A stretch of 32,659 nucleotides of DNA, from positions 1-32,659 of the forward strand of contig QCIZ01000018.1 in the NCBI GenBank assembly GCA_003216375.1, given 5' to 3'. This DNA comes from Prochlorococcus sp. AG-402-O21 (GTDB taxonomy: Bacteria; Cyanobacteriota; Cyanobacteriia; PCC-6307; Cyanobiaceae). Within the stretch, counting starts at the first letter, position 1. Each line of letters begins with the position of its first letter. Below are positions 1 to 7,807 of this stretch, piece by piece. The notes under the pieces were generated by a model. That model had not been told where the DNA came from and did not search any database. It saw only the letters and a list, made by a program, of their open reading frames with translations. Made by a program: the position numbers and the translations under genes.

Positions 1-345
1 ACTCATTAGAGAGATATTGATCCAATGATTAGATCTATTGATAACCCTCATAAGTATAAATAGCCCGAACTGGTTAGCCCTACTTCAACCGCGTGAAAAA
101 ATCTGGAGCCATTACGTTAAGTCTTTTTTAGTCTGTTAAATCTGTTCAATCAACTTGTTTTTAGATAGTTCCCAATTCGCAAGAATAACGCAGTGGCTTT
201 GATTATCTACTTAAATAAAAACACTTTAACCTCACTCATCGAATAAGAAAAATTTATCCATTTCACTAGAATTACTAATTACCGTAACAAAAGCTGGGTG
301 AGTTTACCCATCCTAGATATCACATTAACCAGCTAGATTGAAATT
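1..345. other. Non-coding left edge, no gene recognised
   Basis: Both strands are broken into very short frames and I find no start with a convincing ribosome binding site. The only structure seen is a small hairpin (TGGGT, six-base loop, ACCCA) near 296-311, about 35 bases before the first gene. It has no T run, so it is not a classical terminator. No tRNA fold is visible. Confidence 0.5.
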
Positions 346-645
346 ATGGATAAATCACTTTTCATGCGTCCTGAGCCTGATGATTTGCAAATGCCTATTA
401 ACAAGTATAGGACTATGGATATTGAAGAATTAAAAGAAAATATCGACAACTGGGAAAAAGAGAATGATTGCTTTACTGAACTCCAAGGCCTTGATATCGC
501 AAAAAAAGAACTGGAGCTTAAATACAAAGAAAGGCAAGAACAAATAGAACTCCTTACTAAATCTCTTACCTCTTCTTCACGAATAGGCAGATGGATTTCT
601 AGTGCCAAAGCAGTTCTCAAGCAGTTTTTAGAATTCAAGAATTAA
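346..645 (+). CDS. Hypothetical protein, predicted coiled coil (99 aa)
   Basis: I do not recognise this protein. It is soluble and highly charged, with no signal peptide or membrane segment. Residues about 25-75 are rich in E, K, L and Q with heptad-like spacing, which suggests a coiled coil, and the last 25 residues are more basic. The frame opens with ATG after an AT-rich stretch without a clear Shine-Dalgarno sequence, which is common in this lineage. A reverse-strand frame of similar length covers the same bases, but its composition (long runs of Ser and Phe) is that of an antisense shadow. The gene stands alone: the next genes lie on the other strand. It could be a lineage-specific small gene. 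I am fairly sure it is coding and cannot say what it does. Confidence 0.55.
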   Translation: MDKSLFMRPEPDDLQMPINKYRTMDIEELKENIDNWEKENDCFTELQGLDIAKKELELKYKERQEQIELLTKSLTSSSRIGRWISSAKAVLKQFLEFKN

Positions 646-732
646 AGGTGTAGCAATTGTTAGTGAAGCTGGGGGAAACACTTAACATCATGATTACTTC
701 AACTTTTAATTGGCACACTAGTTCAAATCACT

Positions 733-763
733 AAAAAAGCATCCTGTTCACTGAGTGGATGCT
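733..763 (-). terminator. Rho-independent terminator for the minus-strand small genes
   Basis: Read on the minus strand, a 7-bp stem AGCATCC/GGATGCT closes a 12-base loop and runs straight into six Ts. On the plus strand the same hairpin is followed by CCTTT, so it is oriented for minus-strand transcription. It lies 55 bases after the stop of the 47-codon gene at 818-961, as expected for the end of that transcript. Confidence 0.7.
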
Positions 764-817
764 CCTTTGGCAAAGAACTATGTGTTAAGTGGCAATAAGA
801 ATTTCAGACTATTGGTT

Positions 818-961
818 TTAGTCCTCATACCCAACAAAATTTACTGGATCAGAGAGATAGAGAATTATTTGAAAACCCAGGTTAGGAGGCAATGAAAGTT
901 TTTTAAGCAGCAAAAGAGTCATGCCCTGTAAAACAATAAAATCCTCTTTGTTTTTACTCAT
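818..961 (-). CDS. Small hypothetical protein (47 aa)
   Basis: I read this short gene directly from the minus strand. It starts MSKNKEDFIVLQG, has a Leu-rich centre (TLLLLKKLSLPP) and ends SDPVNFVGYED before TAA. GGGAGA lies seven bases before the ATG, a good ribosome binding site, and a minus-strand terminator follows at 733-763. The composition is protein-like, unlike the plus-strand frame that overlaps it. The Leu-rich stretch is interrupted by two Lys and two Pro, so it is more likely an amphipathic helix than a membrane span. The 56-codon gene at 1122-1292 lies upstream on the same strand and the two may be co-transcribed. I do not recognise a family. Start, stop, ribosome binding site and terminator together make it a credible gene. 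Confidence 0.55.
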   Translation of the reverse strand: MSKNKEDFIVLQGMTLLLLKKLSLPPNLGFQIILYLSDPVNFVGYED

Positions 962-1121
962 ATTTTTTCTCCCAAAACAAATAAAAATTTCTAGTAATTA
1001 CGTTCAAGCAGGTCGACTTTGGTTACGACGTATAAAAGTTCCATTGAATTCACAGGCAATGAAATTAGAGAGAGTAAGAAAATCTATCAAAATTTTGCAT
1101 GCAAATATTTTGCTTAGATAA

Positions 1122-1292
1122 TCAGTCTCCTTTATCGTGAATATCGCCTGAATAAGCTTGAGTTCCAATCTCAGGAGGTAAATTATTTTTAAAGTCATCA
1201 ACCAAAGCATCTGCTTCACTGCTGAATAACCTTAAGAACAATTGCTTTGTTGCAATAATTGCAGTCCAGATTTTGTCCCTTTTTCTAGTCAT
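1122..1292 (-). CDS. Small conserved-looking hypothetical protein (56 aa)
   Basis: This gene is read from the minus strand. It begins MTRKRDKIWTAIIATKQLF and ends PPEIGTQAYSGDIHDKGD. GGGAGG sits eight bases before the ATG, a strong ribosome binding site. A second ATG five bases upstream opens only a three-codon frame (ATG TAT GAC TAG), so the SD-spaced ATG is the better start. The protein has a basic N-terminus, a short hydrophobic patch (WTAIIATKQLFLRLF), and an acidic hydrophilic tail, so it looks like a small soluble or peripheral protein. It is followed by the 47-codon gene and then a terminator. I know no function. The hydrophilic, non-repetitive tail argues strongly for real coding. Confidence 0.65.
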   Translation of the reverse strand: MTRKRDKIWTAIIATKQLFLRLFSSEADALVDDFKNNLPPEIGTQAYSGDIHDKGD

Positions 1293-1615
1293 ACATTATT
1301 CCTCCCTAAACATACTCAAATTCTAAGTGAGATCTTATTGGCACCGCTTTACTACTTAACTTATTCATTTACAAAATCTTGCGCTATTAATCATCTTGTT
1401 AATCCAAGCCCTATTAAAAAAAGAACATAAAAACAAAAAACCCCTTACTTATCGAAGACAGTAAGCTTTATGTACCAAGCTGAACACCATGAAGAAAATA
1501 TTTTGTTTAAAATTATATTGTAGAAATCTACTAAAAACGTTCAACTCATCAAAAGATGAGCCGCAGTTTGACTCAAGCCAAGGAACGGGGACTTGAGCAT
1601 ATTTCGGAGAGTAAA
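1293..1615. other. Intergenic region with leader hairpin of the DUF4278 gene
   Basis: This stretch carries the upstream region of the minus-strand gene ending at 1292 and of the plus-strand gene starting at 1616. CTCAAG (1572-1577) and CTTGAG (1592-1597) can pair around a GC-rich 14-base loop in the leader of the plus-strand gene. A 35-codon plus-strand frame at 1489-1596 is open but has no ribosome binding site or recognisable sequence, so I do not call it. A weak minus-strand hairpin followed by Ts lies near 1435-1465. Confidence 0.4.
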
Positions 1616-1717
1616 ATGTCTTTAACCTACAGAGGCCTAAAGTACAACCAGCAAAAAGCAGTTGCAGAAAAGCATCATGTTCAACTTACATATCGAGGTA
1701 AGTCTTACCAAAGCTAG
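1616..1717 (+). CDS. DUF4278 family mini-protein (33 aa)
   Basis: The product is only 33 residues long. It contains two copies of the short motif that marks DUF4278 proteins: LTYRGLKY at residues 3-10 and LTYRGKSY at the C-terminus, separated by a basic linker rich in Gln, Lys and His. GGAGAG lies four bases before the chosen ATG. An in-frame ATG at 1556 would add 20 residues but has no comparable ribosome binding site and would absorb the leader hairpin, so I prefer 1616. The gene is followed by a terminator at 1737-1764 and is therefore its own transcription unit. DUF4278 proteins are abundant in cyanobacteria and their function is not known to me. Confidence 0.75.
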   Translation: MSLTYRGLKYNQQKAVAEKHHVQLTYRGKSYQS

Positions 1718-1736
1718 AAACAAATCCTTTAACTTT

Positions 1737-1764
1737 ACCCCTTATATTTGAGGGGTTTTTTTTT
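1737..1764 (+). terminator. Rho-independent terminator after the DUF4278 gene
   Basis: CCCCT and AGGGG pair around an eight-base AT-rich loop, followed by nine Ts. It lies about 20 bases after the stop of the mini-gene. It also separates this unit from the DedA-type gene, which converges on it from the other strand. Confidence 0.8.
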
Positions 1765-1778
1765 GCAGAAAAATAAAA

Positions 1779-2528
1779 TTACTTAATAATATTGGATCTT
1801 TTATTTAAATATATATTTATCATTGCTAAGGTAAAAATTATTAAAAAAGACACTATAAATAGCAAAAGATAATTACCTGAGATCATACCTAATTCACCAT
1901 CTAATATTTTTTGCAAGAAATTATTAAGCCCAATATCCTTGATCTTTCTTGCTGCAAAACCACTAGCAACAAATGGAGAGTCTGAAATTATTATACTGAA
2001 AATAAGAGCAGGCATAAACCTTCTCCATTTTATTTTTGTAAGTCCTATTGCGTAGCAAACAAAGTCAAAGAATCCAGACATTAAAAGAGCAGTCATAAGA
2101 AAATAATTATTCTCTAGATAATCCTGACTTATACTTTCAACTCTTCCCATTTGTTTTGGACCAAGTAATCTACCAATATAATTTCTACCTAATTTTCTAG
2201 CCAACAAAAATGATGTCGAACAAGATATAAAATCTGCTAAGAATATAACAATCAAACCCTGGGCAAAACCGAACTGAAAGCCTGCAGCAACAGAAAATAT
2301 TGTCCCAGGTAAGACTGGTATTATAATACTAATAGATCTTAATATAAATAATAAAAATATCAATATTAAACCAAAAAAGCTATTCTCTTTTAAACTACTA
2401 ACAACATTATAAAAAATATCGCTAATAATATTAAAATCAAAACGAATAATGGTAATGCATAAAAGAATAACAAAGAAAATTAGTATTACATATCTAAAAT
2501 ATTTACTAACTCTTAACTTATTATCCAT
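1779..2528 (-). CDS. DedA/TVP38-TMEM64 (VTT domain) family membrane protein
   Basis: This is an inner-membrane protein of about 249 residues with five or six hydrophobic segments. The central part fits the VTT (SNARE-associated/DedA) domain: a hydrophobic stretch containing PVLPGTIFSVAAGFQFG, then a helix ending in LARKLGRNYIGRLLG, then paired helices with ALLMSGFFDFVCYAIGLT. The frame can be extended to a TTG at 2543, but the ATG at 2528 is the more usual codon and has GAG about ten bases upstream, so I use it. VTT proteins are thought to act in membrane lipid handling or transport, and the substrate here cannot be read from the sequence. The gene is followed head-on by the DUF4278 terminator. 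The gene upstream on the same strand is 64 bases or more away. Confidence 0.8.
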   Translation of the reverse strand: MDNKLRVSKYFRYVILIFFVILLCITIIRFDFNIISDIFYNVVSSLKENSFFGLILIFLLFILRSISIIIPVLPGTIFSVAAGFQFGFAQGLIVIFLADFISCSTSFLLARKLGRNYIGRLLGPKQMGRVESISQDYLENNYFLMTALLMSGFFDFVCYAIGLTKIKWRRFMPALIFSIIISDSPFVASGFAARKIKDIGLNNFLQKILDGELGMISGNYLLLFIVSFLIIFTLAMINIYLNKRSNIIK

Positions 2529-2606
2529 AAAATATTTTCTCAATCAAAATCAAAATTTATCGTCAAATTATAGTACGAAATTATTTTTAAATTGCTATGA
2601 AAATCA

Positions 2607-2930
2607 CTAATTTTGCTCGAACTTAAGGCTGCACAGTGTATTAGCCTCTGTTAAAGGCATTTCTCCAGAGTTCCATTTCTCATATACACATGTATAAAAA
2701 GGTTCATTTGTGCTAGTTAAATCATTTTTTTGATCTATTAATTCTCGGAGATATTTAGCTTTCGCCCGAAGATAATCTTTCTTGTATGACCAGTACATAA
2801 CTTCGGCAACACCTATAAAAGCCAAAGAGAATACAAAGATAACAAACAAATGATTAATCAATCTTTCACTACTAAGGATTAATATTTTATGCCTAACATC
2901 TAAGAAAAGTAACTCGTAGATAATACTCAA
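2607..2930 (-). CDS. Hypothetical single-pass membrane protein (107 aa)
   Basis: I do not recognise this family. A single hydrophobic segment lies at about residues 26-46 (NHLFVIFVFSLAFIGVAEVMYW). It is followed by a basic, helical stretch (KKDYLRAKAKYLRELIDQK) and a C-terminal part with two Cys (YTCVYEKW and LCSLKFEQ), so the C-terminal part may carry a disulfide or metal site. The annotated start is a TTG with a weak purine-rich upstream region and no in-frame ATG before the membrane segment, so the N-terminus is uncertain. It lies upstream of the DedA-type gene on the same strand with a 78-base gap and could be co-transcribed with it. Confidence 0.55.
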   Translation of the reverse strand: MSIIYELLFLDVRHKILILSSERLINHLFVIFVFSLAFIGVAEVMYWSYKKDYLRAKAKYLRELIDQKNDLTSTNEPFYTCVYEKWNSGEMPLTEANTLCSLKFEQN

Positions 2931-3014
2931 AATTCTTTTTTTCTTTTTTGCTAAAAAGGTGATTTTTACATTTGATATTTTTCATTGCTAACCTTACTAA
3001 TCATAAGAAAAACA

Positions 3015-3043
3015 GCACTGCTGCTGTTGAAATGCAGAAGTGC
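3015..3043 (-). terminator. Orphan minus-strand terminator-like hairpin
   Basis: GCACT, one mismatch and CTGC pair with GCAG, a mismatch and AGTGC around a nine-base loop. On the minus strand it is followed by TGTTTTT, the arrangement of a rho-independent terminator. No minus-strand gene precedes it: the region up to 3139 is the upstream region of the plus-strand aldehyde dehydrogenase gene. It may end a short antisense or small RNA, or protect the gene at 2607-2930 from read-through. Confidence 0.45.
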
Positions 3044-3139
3044 AAAACCTAGTCAAAAAACTTAGCGGACTATCTTCATATGAACTTAACCTCAATTAAT
3101 GATTTATTTTGTTAGAAGGGATCAAAATTGTAAAGAGCA

Positions 3140-4519
3140 ATGAAATTAAAAAATTTCTTCCTTAATCAACTAAAAGATCAAGTTTTGTCTGGCAAAACAA
3201 GGCCTAAGAAATGGAGAATGGAGCAGCTTCAGGCCTTATCAAATTTATTAGACAATCATCAGCAAGAAATATTAAATGCTTTACATCAGGATTTAGGAAA
3301 ACCTCCCACAGAAGCGTTTTTTGAGATTATTGCTGTCAAACAAGAAATAAAACTAGTTCAGAAAAATTTATCCAACTGGATGAAGGCGAAAAAAATAAAT
3401 GTTCCCGTATCTCTTCGACCTGCTCAAGCATTTATTCAGCCTGATCCATTGGGCTGCATTCTGATAATTGGCCCATGGAATTATCCTTTTTCTCTTACCC
3501 TTCAACCTCTAGTAGGAGCTTTAGCTGCTGGAAACACTGCTGTTTTAAAGCCCTCAGAGCATGCACCTCATGTATCAAATCTAATAAAAACTCTTATAGA
3601 AAAGTATTTTCCACCAGAGATTACGCAAGTTGTTGAAGGAGATGGAAATACTGCCGCTGATTTAATGTGTCAACAATTTGATCACGTCTTTTTTACAGGT
3701 GGAGAAAACATAGGGAAAAAAGTAATGGAAGCCGCCTCAAAAAATCTTACTCCAGTAACTTTAGAACTTGGAGGCAAAAGCCCTGCTCTTGTTATTGATG
3801 GTGCGAACCTAGAAGTAACTGCAAAGAGAATTATATGGGGAAAAAGTCTAAATGCTGGTCAAACATGTATTGCACCAGATCATTTACTAGTTGAGCATAA
3901 ACTGTTTGATTCATTAATTTCTAATTTAAAAAATTCAATTGATGATTTTTATGGAAATAATCCCCTAGATTCAAAACATCTAGGAAGAATTATTAATCAA
4001 AACCAATTTAATAGGCTTAACAACTTACTAAAAGAAGCTAAAAAGAATGGCCAGATAATCTATGGAGGAGATAGCAATGAAATAGAAAAAAGAATTAGCC
4101 CTACTCTTATAAAAATCGAGAATAGAAATGATCCACTAATGAAGGAAGAACTTTTTGGTCCATTGCTACCTATATTGCTTATTAAAAATCTGGACGAGGC
4201 AATTTCAGAGTTTAAATTTTTGCCTAAACCCCTTGCTCTATATCTTTTTGGAGGGGATGACAAAGAGCAAGGGAAAATACTTTCAATGACCTCTTCTGGA
4301 GGTGTTTGTTTTAATGATGTCGTTTTACAAGCAGGGATACCAGAACTGCCATTTGGAGGCGTCGGATCAAGTGGCATGGGTAAATACCATGGCAAAGCAG
4401 GTTTTGATAACTTTACTCATTTCAAATCCGTCCTAAAAAGACCTTTTTGGCTAGATCTAAATTTCAGATACCCACCTTATAAGTTAGATTTATCTTTACT
4501 TAATAAATTAATCGGTTAA
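3140..4519 (+). CDS. Aldehyde dehydrogenase, class 3 / fatty-aldehyde type
   Basis: This enzyme oxidises an aldehyde to its carboxylic acid with NAD(P)+. The 459-residue length and C-terminal layout match the class 3 (fatty aldehyde) subgroup rather than the longer betaine or acetaldehyde type. Visible motifs in order are GPWNYPFSL (about residue 111), the nucleotide-binding region FFTGGENIGKKV (about 190), the catalytic Glu motif LELGGKSPA (about 210), the catalytic Cys motif NAGQTCIAPD (about 243), EELFGPLLPI (about 336), and the C-terminal PFGGVGSSGMGKYHGKAGFD. In cyanobacteria such enzymes act on aldehydes from lipid or alkane metabolism, so a long-chain substrate is an inference. The ATG follows a weak purine-rich stretch. 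The gene runs towards the LysM gene 45 bases downstream. No active-site residue is missing. Confidence 0.9.
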   Translation: MKLKNFFLNQLKDQVLSGKTRPKKWRMEQLQALSNLLDNHQQEILNALHQDLGKPPTEAFFEIIAVKQEIKLVQKNLSNWMKAKKINVPVSLRPAQAFIQPDPLGCILIIGPWNYPFSLTLQPLVGALAAGNTAVLKPSEHAPHVSNLIKTLIEKYFPPEITQVVEGDGNTAADLMCQQFDHVFFTGGENIGKKVMEAASKNLTPVTLELGGKSPALVIDGANLEVTAKRIIWGKSLNAGQTCIAPDHLLVEHKLFDSLISNLKNSIDDFYGNNPLDSKHLGRIINQNQFNRLNNLLKEAKKNGQIIYGGDSNEIEKRISPTLIKIENRNDPLMKEELFGPLLPILLIKNLDEAISEFKFLPKPLALYLFGGDDKEQGKILSMTSSGGVCFNDVVLQAGIPELPFGGVGSSGMGKYHGKAGFDNFTHFKSVLKRPFWLDLNFRYPPYKLDLSLLNKLIG

Positions 4520-4564
4520 TATAGAATTATTATCTATGCGATAAATTATTAATTTATACTAGAG

Positions 4565-5425
4565 ATGCTCAAAAAGATAGAGAAAAATATTAGCTTTTTG
4601 TGTCTTAATAGTATTATTTTTTTCTTATCAATTTTCACTTTAAAAGTTAATGCTGAAACAACGATCATCGCAAAGAGTGGTGATACGCTTTTAAAGATAT
4701 CCAAGCAATATGGAGTTCCTTTAAAAGAACTAATGTATAAAAACAATTTAAATGATGCAACCAGAATAATAGAAGGTAAGGCAATAGCAATACCTCTTAG
4801 AAACAAAGAAAAAGATTATAAAGCTGATAATCCTATTTATAAAGTTGTTGAAGGAGATACTCTTTATAAAATCGCTAGAAATTACAACGTAAATTTACAA
4901 GATATTATTGATTTAAATAATCTAGGAAATAATTCATTCCTAGAAATTGGTCAAATTATTTTACTTCCAAAGGGTGTAATCAATAAGAAAGTAATTATTA
5001 AAAAAAATATTAAGTTAGCAAGTAAAAAAGTTTTTTATCATCAAACATCTAAATCAGAAGATCTTTCAATTATTTCAGAGATTCACAAAATCAGTAAAGA
5101 AGAAATTAATATTTTGAACAACTTAAATAATACTGAAAAAATCAATCCTAATATAAAATTAAAAATAAGAGAAAGTAAACCTTATAAATGGCTAAAATAC
5201 GGCTCATTAATGATCAATTGGTCAGATTGGACATATCTTGATGGAAACTATATTGCTCAAGCAAAAACAAAGAAAAATAAATCTTTCTATATAGCTCTTA
5301 ACTGTAAAAAGAGAGCATTAAACAATACATTGAACAACTCTTACTGGACAAGCTGGTATTTCCCTGACAACGATTTTGAATTTAAATTAATTAATGATTT
5401 TTGTGATCAGGATTTTAAAATTTAA
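4565..5425 (+). CDS. Secreted LysM-repeat protein
   Basis: The N-terminus (residues 1-30) has a short basic start, a hydrophobic core (IIFFLSIFTLKV) and a signal-peptidase-like NAET, so the protein is probably exported to the periplasm or cell wall. Two clear LysM domains follow: residues about 33-78 (SGDTLLKISKQYGVPLKEL, ending IAIPL) and about 92-138 (EGDTLYKIARNYNVNLQDI, ending ILLPKG). A third, degenerate copy spans about 155-203. LysM domains bind peptidoglycan glycans. The last 80 residues are rich in Trp and Tyr (KWLKYGSLMINWSDWTYLDG) and match no enzyme I recognise. There is no visible peptidase or amidase motif, so this looks like a binding or structural protein. Its stop is one base from the stop of the convergent minus-strand gene. 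Confidence 0.8.
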   Translation: MLKKIEKNISFLCLNSIIFFLSIFTLKVNAETTIIAKSGDTLLKISKQYGVPLKELMYKNNLNDATRIIEGKAIAIPLRNKEKDYKADNPIYKVVEGDTLYKIARNYNVNLQDIIDLNNLGNNSFLEIGQIILLPKGVINKKVIIKKNIKLASKKVFYHQTSKSEDLSIISEIHKISKEEINILNNLNNTEKINPNIKLKIRESKPYKWLKYGSLMINWSDWTYLDGNYIAQAKTKKNKSFYIALNCKKRALNNTLNNSYWTSWYFPDNDFEFKLINDFCDQDFKI

Positions 5426-5426
5426 A

Positions 5427-6476
5427 TTATTTATTCATTTCAAGAGATGGAGGTTCCAGTCTTTCAGAATCTTCCTCAACAAGTTGCAGTCTCAACCTTT
5501 TACCCCCAGAAAGTTCTCCAAGAGAAACTCTTATAGTTGAGCCAGTAAGAGTTTGAAGCGTGTCTAAAAGCTCTCTTAAATAAGGTGTGCTACTTCCAGA
5601 CTCTACCCATAGTCTCTCTTGCAAACCTTCTAATCTTTTCCAAGCAGAATGAAATCTTAAAATGGAACTCTCTATAGTCTTGGCCTGTCCAAAAGCATCT
5701 GAAAGTATCCCTAAAGAATCCAATCTAAGAGCTTCTTGAGTGGCTTTATCTAAATTTAAATCCTTATTTTGAAAAGCTCTTAATGATAGAGAAGCATCTA
5801 AAGACTTGCCGATCCATTTAGCAGTATTCGTCATATCTTTTACTGAATCAATTTCAGGATTTTCTCTTAATGTTTCGCATATCTCTTCTTGCTGGATAGG
5901 CGATAACTTAGATAATTCTCTTACCAATGGAGCAACAAACTTGGCTGGTAATAAATTTGATTGCGTTTTTTCTCTGATTTCAACAGGCAAAAGAGAGCTG
6001 GTTGCAGCCACAAATTCGTCAGTCAAGCTCTTTACTTGTCTTCTCGTTATGTCCTTCCCTTCATTCGCAGCTTCAGAAATCATATGTTGAATCTCAGGCT
6101 CAGCTTGCGCCGTTTCAATAAAAGCTCTCTTTGAAAAATTATTTACACTTGATTCTTCAAGGATCCCATCAACCAAAAGATTATCCGATGAATCAGCTAA
6201 TTGAATAAGGGAATATGCTTTGCTTTTACTAATTTCCATCTCCCTTAACCACTGCAAAAAACCTGTACCTCTTCCATCCCCACCTCTCTTTTCTCTATCT
6301 CTAACGACACGTAAAATCCTTCCTCGCCAAATTTCGGTTTGCAAATCAAACTTCTCGCATATTGACCATGCATTCTCTAATCTCTTAATGAAATCAATAT
6401 TACTTAAATCATCTTGATCAGGATCAGGTAAATCAAAAGTAAGAGAAGTGGGGTCGAAAGATGGCTGTGATATCAC
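5427..6476 (-). CDS. Conserved hypothetical protein with a putative helix-turn-helix
   Basis: This is a 349-residue soluble protein without signal or membrane segments. Residues about 65-105 (GFLQWLREMEISKSKAYSLI, continuing QLADSSDN) look like the turn-and-recognition-helix part of a DNA-binding motif of the kind seen in ParB/KfrB-like and DUF3102-type proteins. The remainder is largely helical with an acidic, hydrophilic C-terminus. I do not recognise a named family, so any DNA-binding role is an inference. The start is GTG (reading MISQPSF) with no strong Shine-Dalgarno sequence. An acidic opening segment (DLPDPDQDDLS) follows. The gene is divergent from psaE across 203 bases, so the two may share a regulatory region. 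Confidence 0.6.
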   Translation of the reverse strand: MISQPSFDPTSLTFDLPDPDQDDLSNIDFIKRLENAWSICEKFDLQTEIWRGRILRVVRDREKRGGDGRGTGFLQWLREMEISKSKAYSLIQLADSSDNLLVDGILEESSVNNFSKRAFIETAQAEPEIQHMISEAANEGKDITRRQVKSLTDEFVAATSSLLPVEIREKTQSNLLPAKFVAPLVRELSKLSPIQQEEICETLRENPEIDSVKDMTNTAKWIGKSLDASLSLRAFQNKDLNLDKATQEALRLDSLGILSDAFGQAKTIESSILRFHSAWKRLEGLQERLWVESGSSTPYLRELLDTLQTLTGSTIRVSLGELSGGKRLRLQLVEEDSERLEPPSLEMNK

Positions 6477-6679
6477 AAAAAATAAAATCGTTAAAAGTTC
6501 AATATTTAAAAGTTAATTGAAAATTCGTCCGAAAATCAATCTGAATTATATTTATCTGCAGAAAAAATTTTCAAAAGGGATCTACTCTTTCAAAATACCA
6601 GCGACAGTCTGTGACACATATACAAATTTCTCCTGTTCTGATAGATAATAGTAATATTAAAATTATTTAGGGAAGTCAG

Positions 6680-6898
6680 ATGAGCTTTGCACGAAAAGAC
6701 AAGGTTCGCATCTTGCGTCAAGAATCATACTGGTTTAATCAAATTGGAGAAATTGTCTCTATAGATAAATCTCCAGCGATGAGGTACCCAGTAACAGTCA
6801 AATTCGAAAAATGTGATTTCAAAGCTTTCAGCGGAGTTGATGGTGGTGCCAATACCAGCCAATTTTCAGCGAAGGAATTGGAAGCTGCTGAAAGTTAG
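6680..6898 (+). CDS. psaE: Photosystem I reaction centre subunit IV (PsaE)
   Basis: PsaE is a small stromal-side (cytoplasmic) subunit of photosystem I. It helps dock ferredoxin and supports cyclic electron flow. The 72-residue product has the family's SH3-like fold signature: KVRILRQESYWFNQIGEIVS at residues 8-27, YPVTVKFEKCDF in the middle, and GGANTSQFSAKELE near the end. Its length is typical. The ATG has GGGAAG eight bases upstream, a good ribosome binding site. It stands downstream of a 203-base divergent intergenic region with TA-rich promoter-like sequence, and mutM begins 14 bases after its stop. A strong, light-regulated promoter would be expected but cannot be proven from sequence. 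Confidence 0.95.
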   Translation: MSFARKDKVRILRQESYWFNQIGEIVSIDKSPAMRYPVTVKFEKCDFKAFSGVDGGANTSQFSAKELEAAES

Positions 6899-6912
6899 CA
6901 GTATTATTACTT

Positions 6913-7761
6913 TTGCCAGAATTACCAGAAGTTGAGACAGTTAGAAAGGGACTTGAAAAGCTTCTAAATAATTTTTATATCGAAAAAATAGAAGTATTAA
7001 AAGATCGGTCAATTGCAAGTATTGGTGGGTCGAGAAGTTTTATTTTTAATATTAAAAATAATTATTTTGGTGGTTGGGAAAGAAGAGGGAAATATTTAAT
7101 AGGATCTCTAATTTCAAAAAACAAGATTAGAAATGGTTATATAGTTGTTCATCTGAGAATGACAGGACAATTCAAATTAGTTGAAAAACAAATAGAACCA
7201 TGCTCCCATACAAGAGTAAGGTTTTTAGAAAAGAGCGGTAGAGAACTTCGTTTTGTAGATATTAGAAATTTCGGACAAATGTGGTACGTACCATCGACGC
7301 AATCAGTAGAAGAGGTTGTATCTGGAATTAAAAGATTAGGCCCAGAGCCATTTAGTGCTGATTTTAATAGTTGTTATTTAGAAGAATATTTTAAGAAGAA
7401 AACTCGTTCAATTAAATCTGCATTATTAGATCAAGAAACTGTTGCTGGTGTTGGGAATATATATGCAGATGAATCATTATTTGATGCAGGTATTAATCCA
7501 AAAACTGAATGTAGAAATTTAAAAATCCCTGAATTAAAAAGACTTTGTAATAGTCTTGTCAAAATTTTAAATATAAGTATCGGAGAAGGAGGAACTACTT
7601 TTAGTGATTTCAGAGATTTAGAGGGGGTTAATGGAAATTATGGTGGACAAGCCTGGGTGTATAGAAGAGGTGGTAAAAAATGTAAAAGATGCGGAGAGAA
7701 GATATTGCGCGAAAAACTATGTAGCAGGAGCACGCACTGGTGTCCAAATTGTCAAAAATAA
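6913..7761 (+). CDS. mutM: Formamidopyrimidine-DNA glycosylase (MutM/Fpg)
   Basis: This DNA repair enzyme removes oxidised purines such as 8-oxoguanine and nicks the resulting abasic site. The N-terminus reads MPELPEVETVRKGL. After Met removal, Pro is the catalytic nucleophile, with Glu next to it. The conserved Lys-containing loop and helix-two-turn-helix (DQETVAGVGNIYADESLFDAG, trimmed here to its core VAGVGNIYADE) are present. The C-terminal zinc finger has CKRCG and CPNC. The start codon is TTG with no Shine-Dalgarno sequence, but it is fixed because the product must begin Met-Pro-Glu. The 282-residue length is normal. It begins 14 bases after psaE and may be read through from it. A bidirectional terminator follows. 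Confidence 0.95.
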   Translation: MPELPEVETVRKGLEKLLNNFYIEKIEVLKDRSIASIGGSRSFIFNIKNNYFGGWERRGKYLIGSLISKNKIRNGYIVVHLRMTGQFKLVEKQIEPCSHTRVRFLEKSGRELRFVDIRNFGQMWYVPSTQSVEEVVSGIKRLGPEPFSADFNSCYLEEYFKKKTRSIKSALLDQETVAGVGNIYADESLFDAGINPKTECRNLKIPELKRLCNSLVKILNISIGEGGTTFSDFRDLEGVNGNYGGQAWVYRRGGKKCKRCGEKILREKLCSRSTHWCPNCQK

Positions 7762-7771
7762 TCAAGCATCA

Positions 7772-7799
7772 AAAAAGGGATCCCTAAGGACCCCTTTTT
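7772..7799. terminator. Bidirectional terminator shared by mutM and the rRNA operon
   Basis: AAAAAGGG pairs with CCCTTTTT. After one A-C mismatch, TCC pairs with GGA around a CTAA loop. The hairpin is flanked by A's on the left and T's on the right, so it can act on both strands. It closes mutM on the plus strand and lies nine bases beyond the end of 5S rRNA on the minus strand. Confidence 0.85.
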
Positions 7800-7807
7800 A
7801 AAATTTT

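Noticed and set aside
661-700. GGGGGAAACACTT resembling a Yfr2 motif
   Set aside because: It has only one GGAAAC, no closing stem and no terminator on the plus strand.
921-1121. 66-codon plus-strand frame starting with a hydrophobic segment
   Set aside because: It has no ribosome binding site and overlaps two better-supported minus-strand genes.
1004-1219. 71-codon minus-strand frame
   Set aside because: It is in a different frame from the SD-preceded gene at 1122-1292, which has a more protein-like sequence.
1489-1596. 35-codon plus-strand frame before the DUF4278 gene
   Set aside because: It has no ribosome binding site and no recognisable sequence; it sits in the leader hairpin region.
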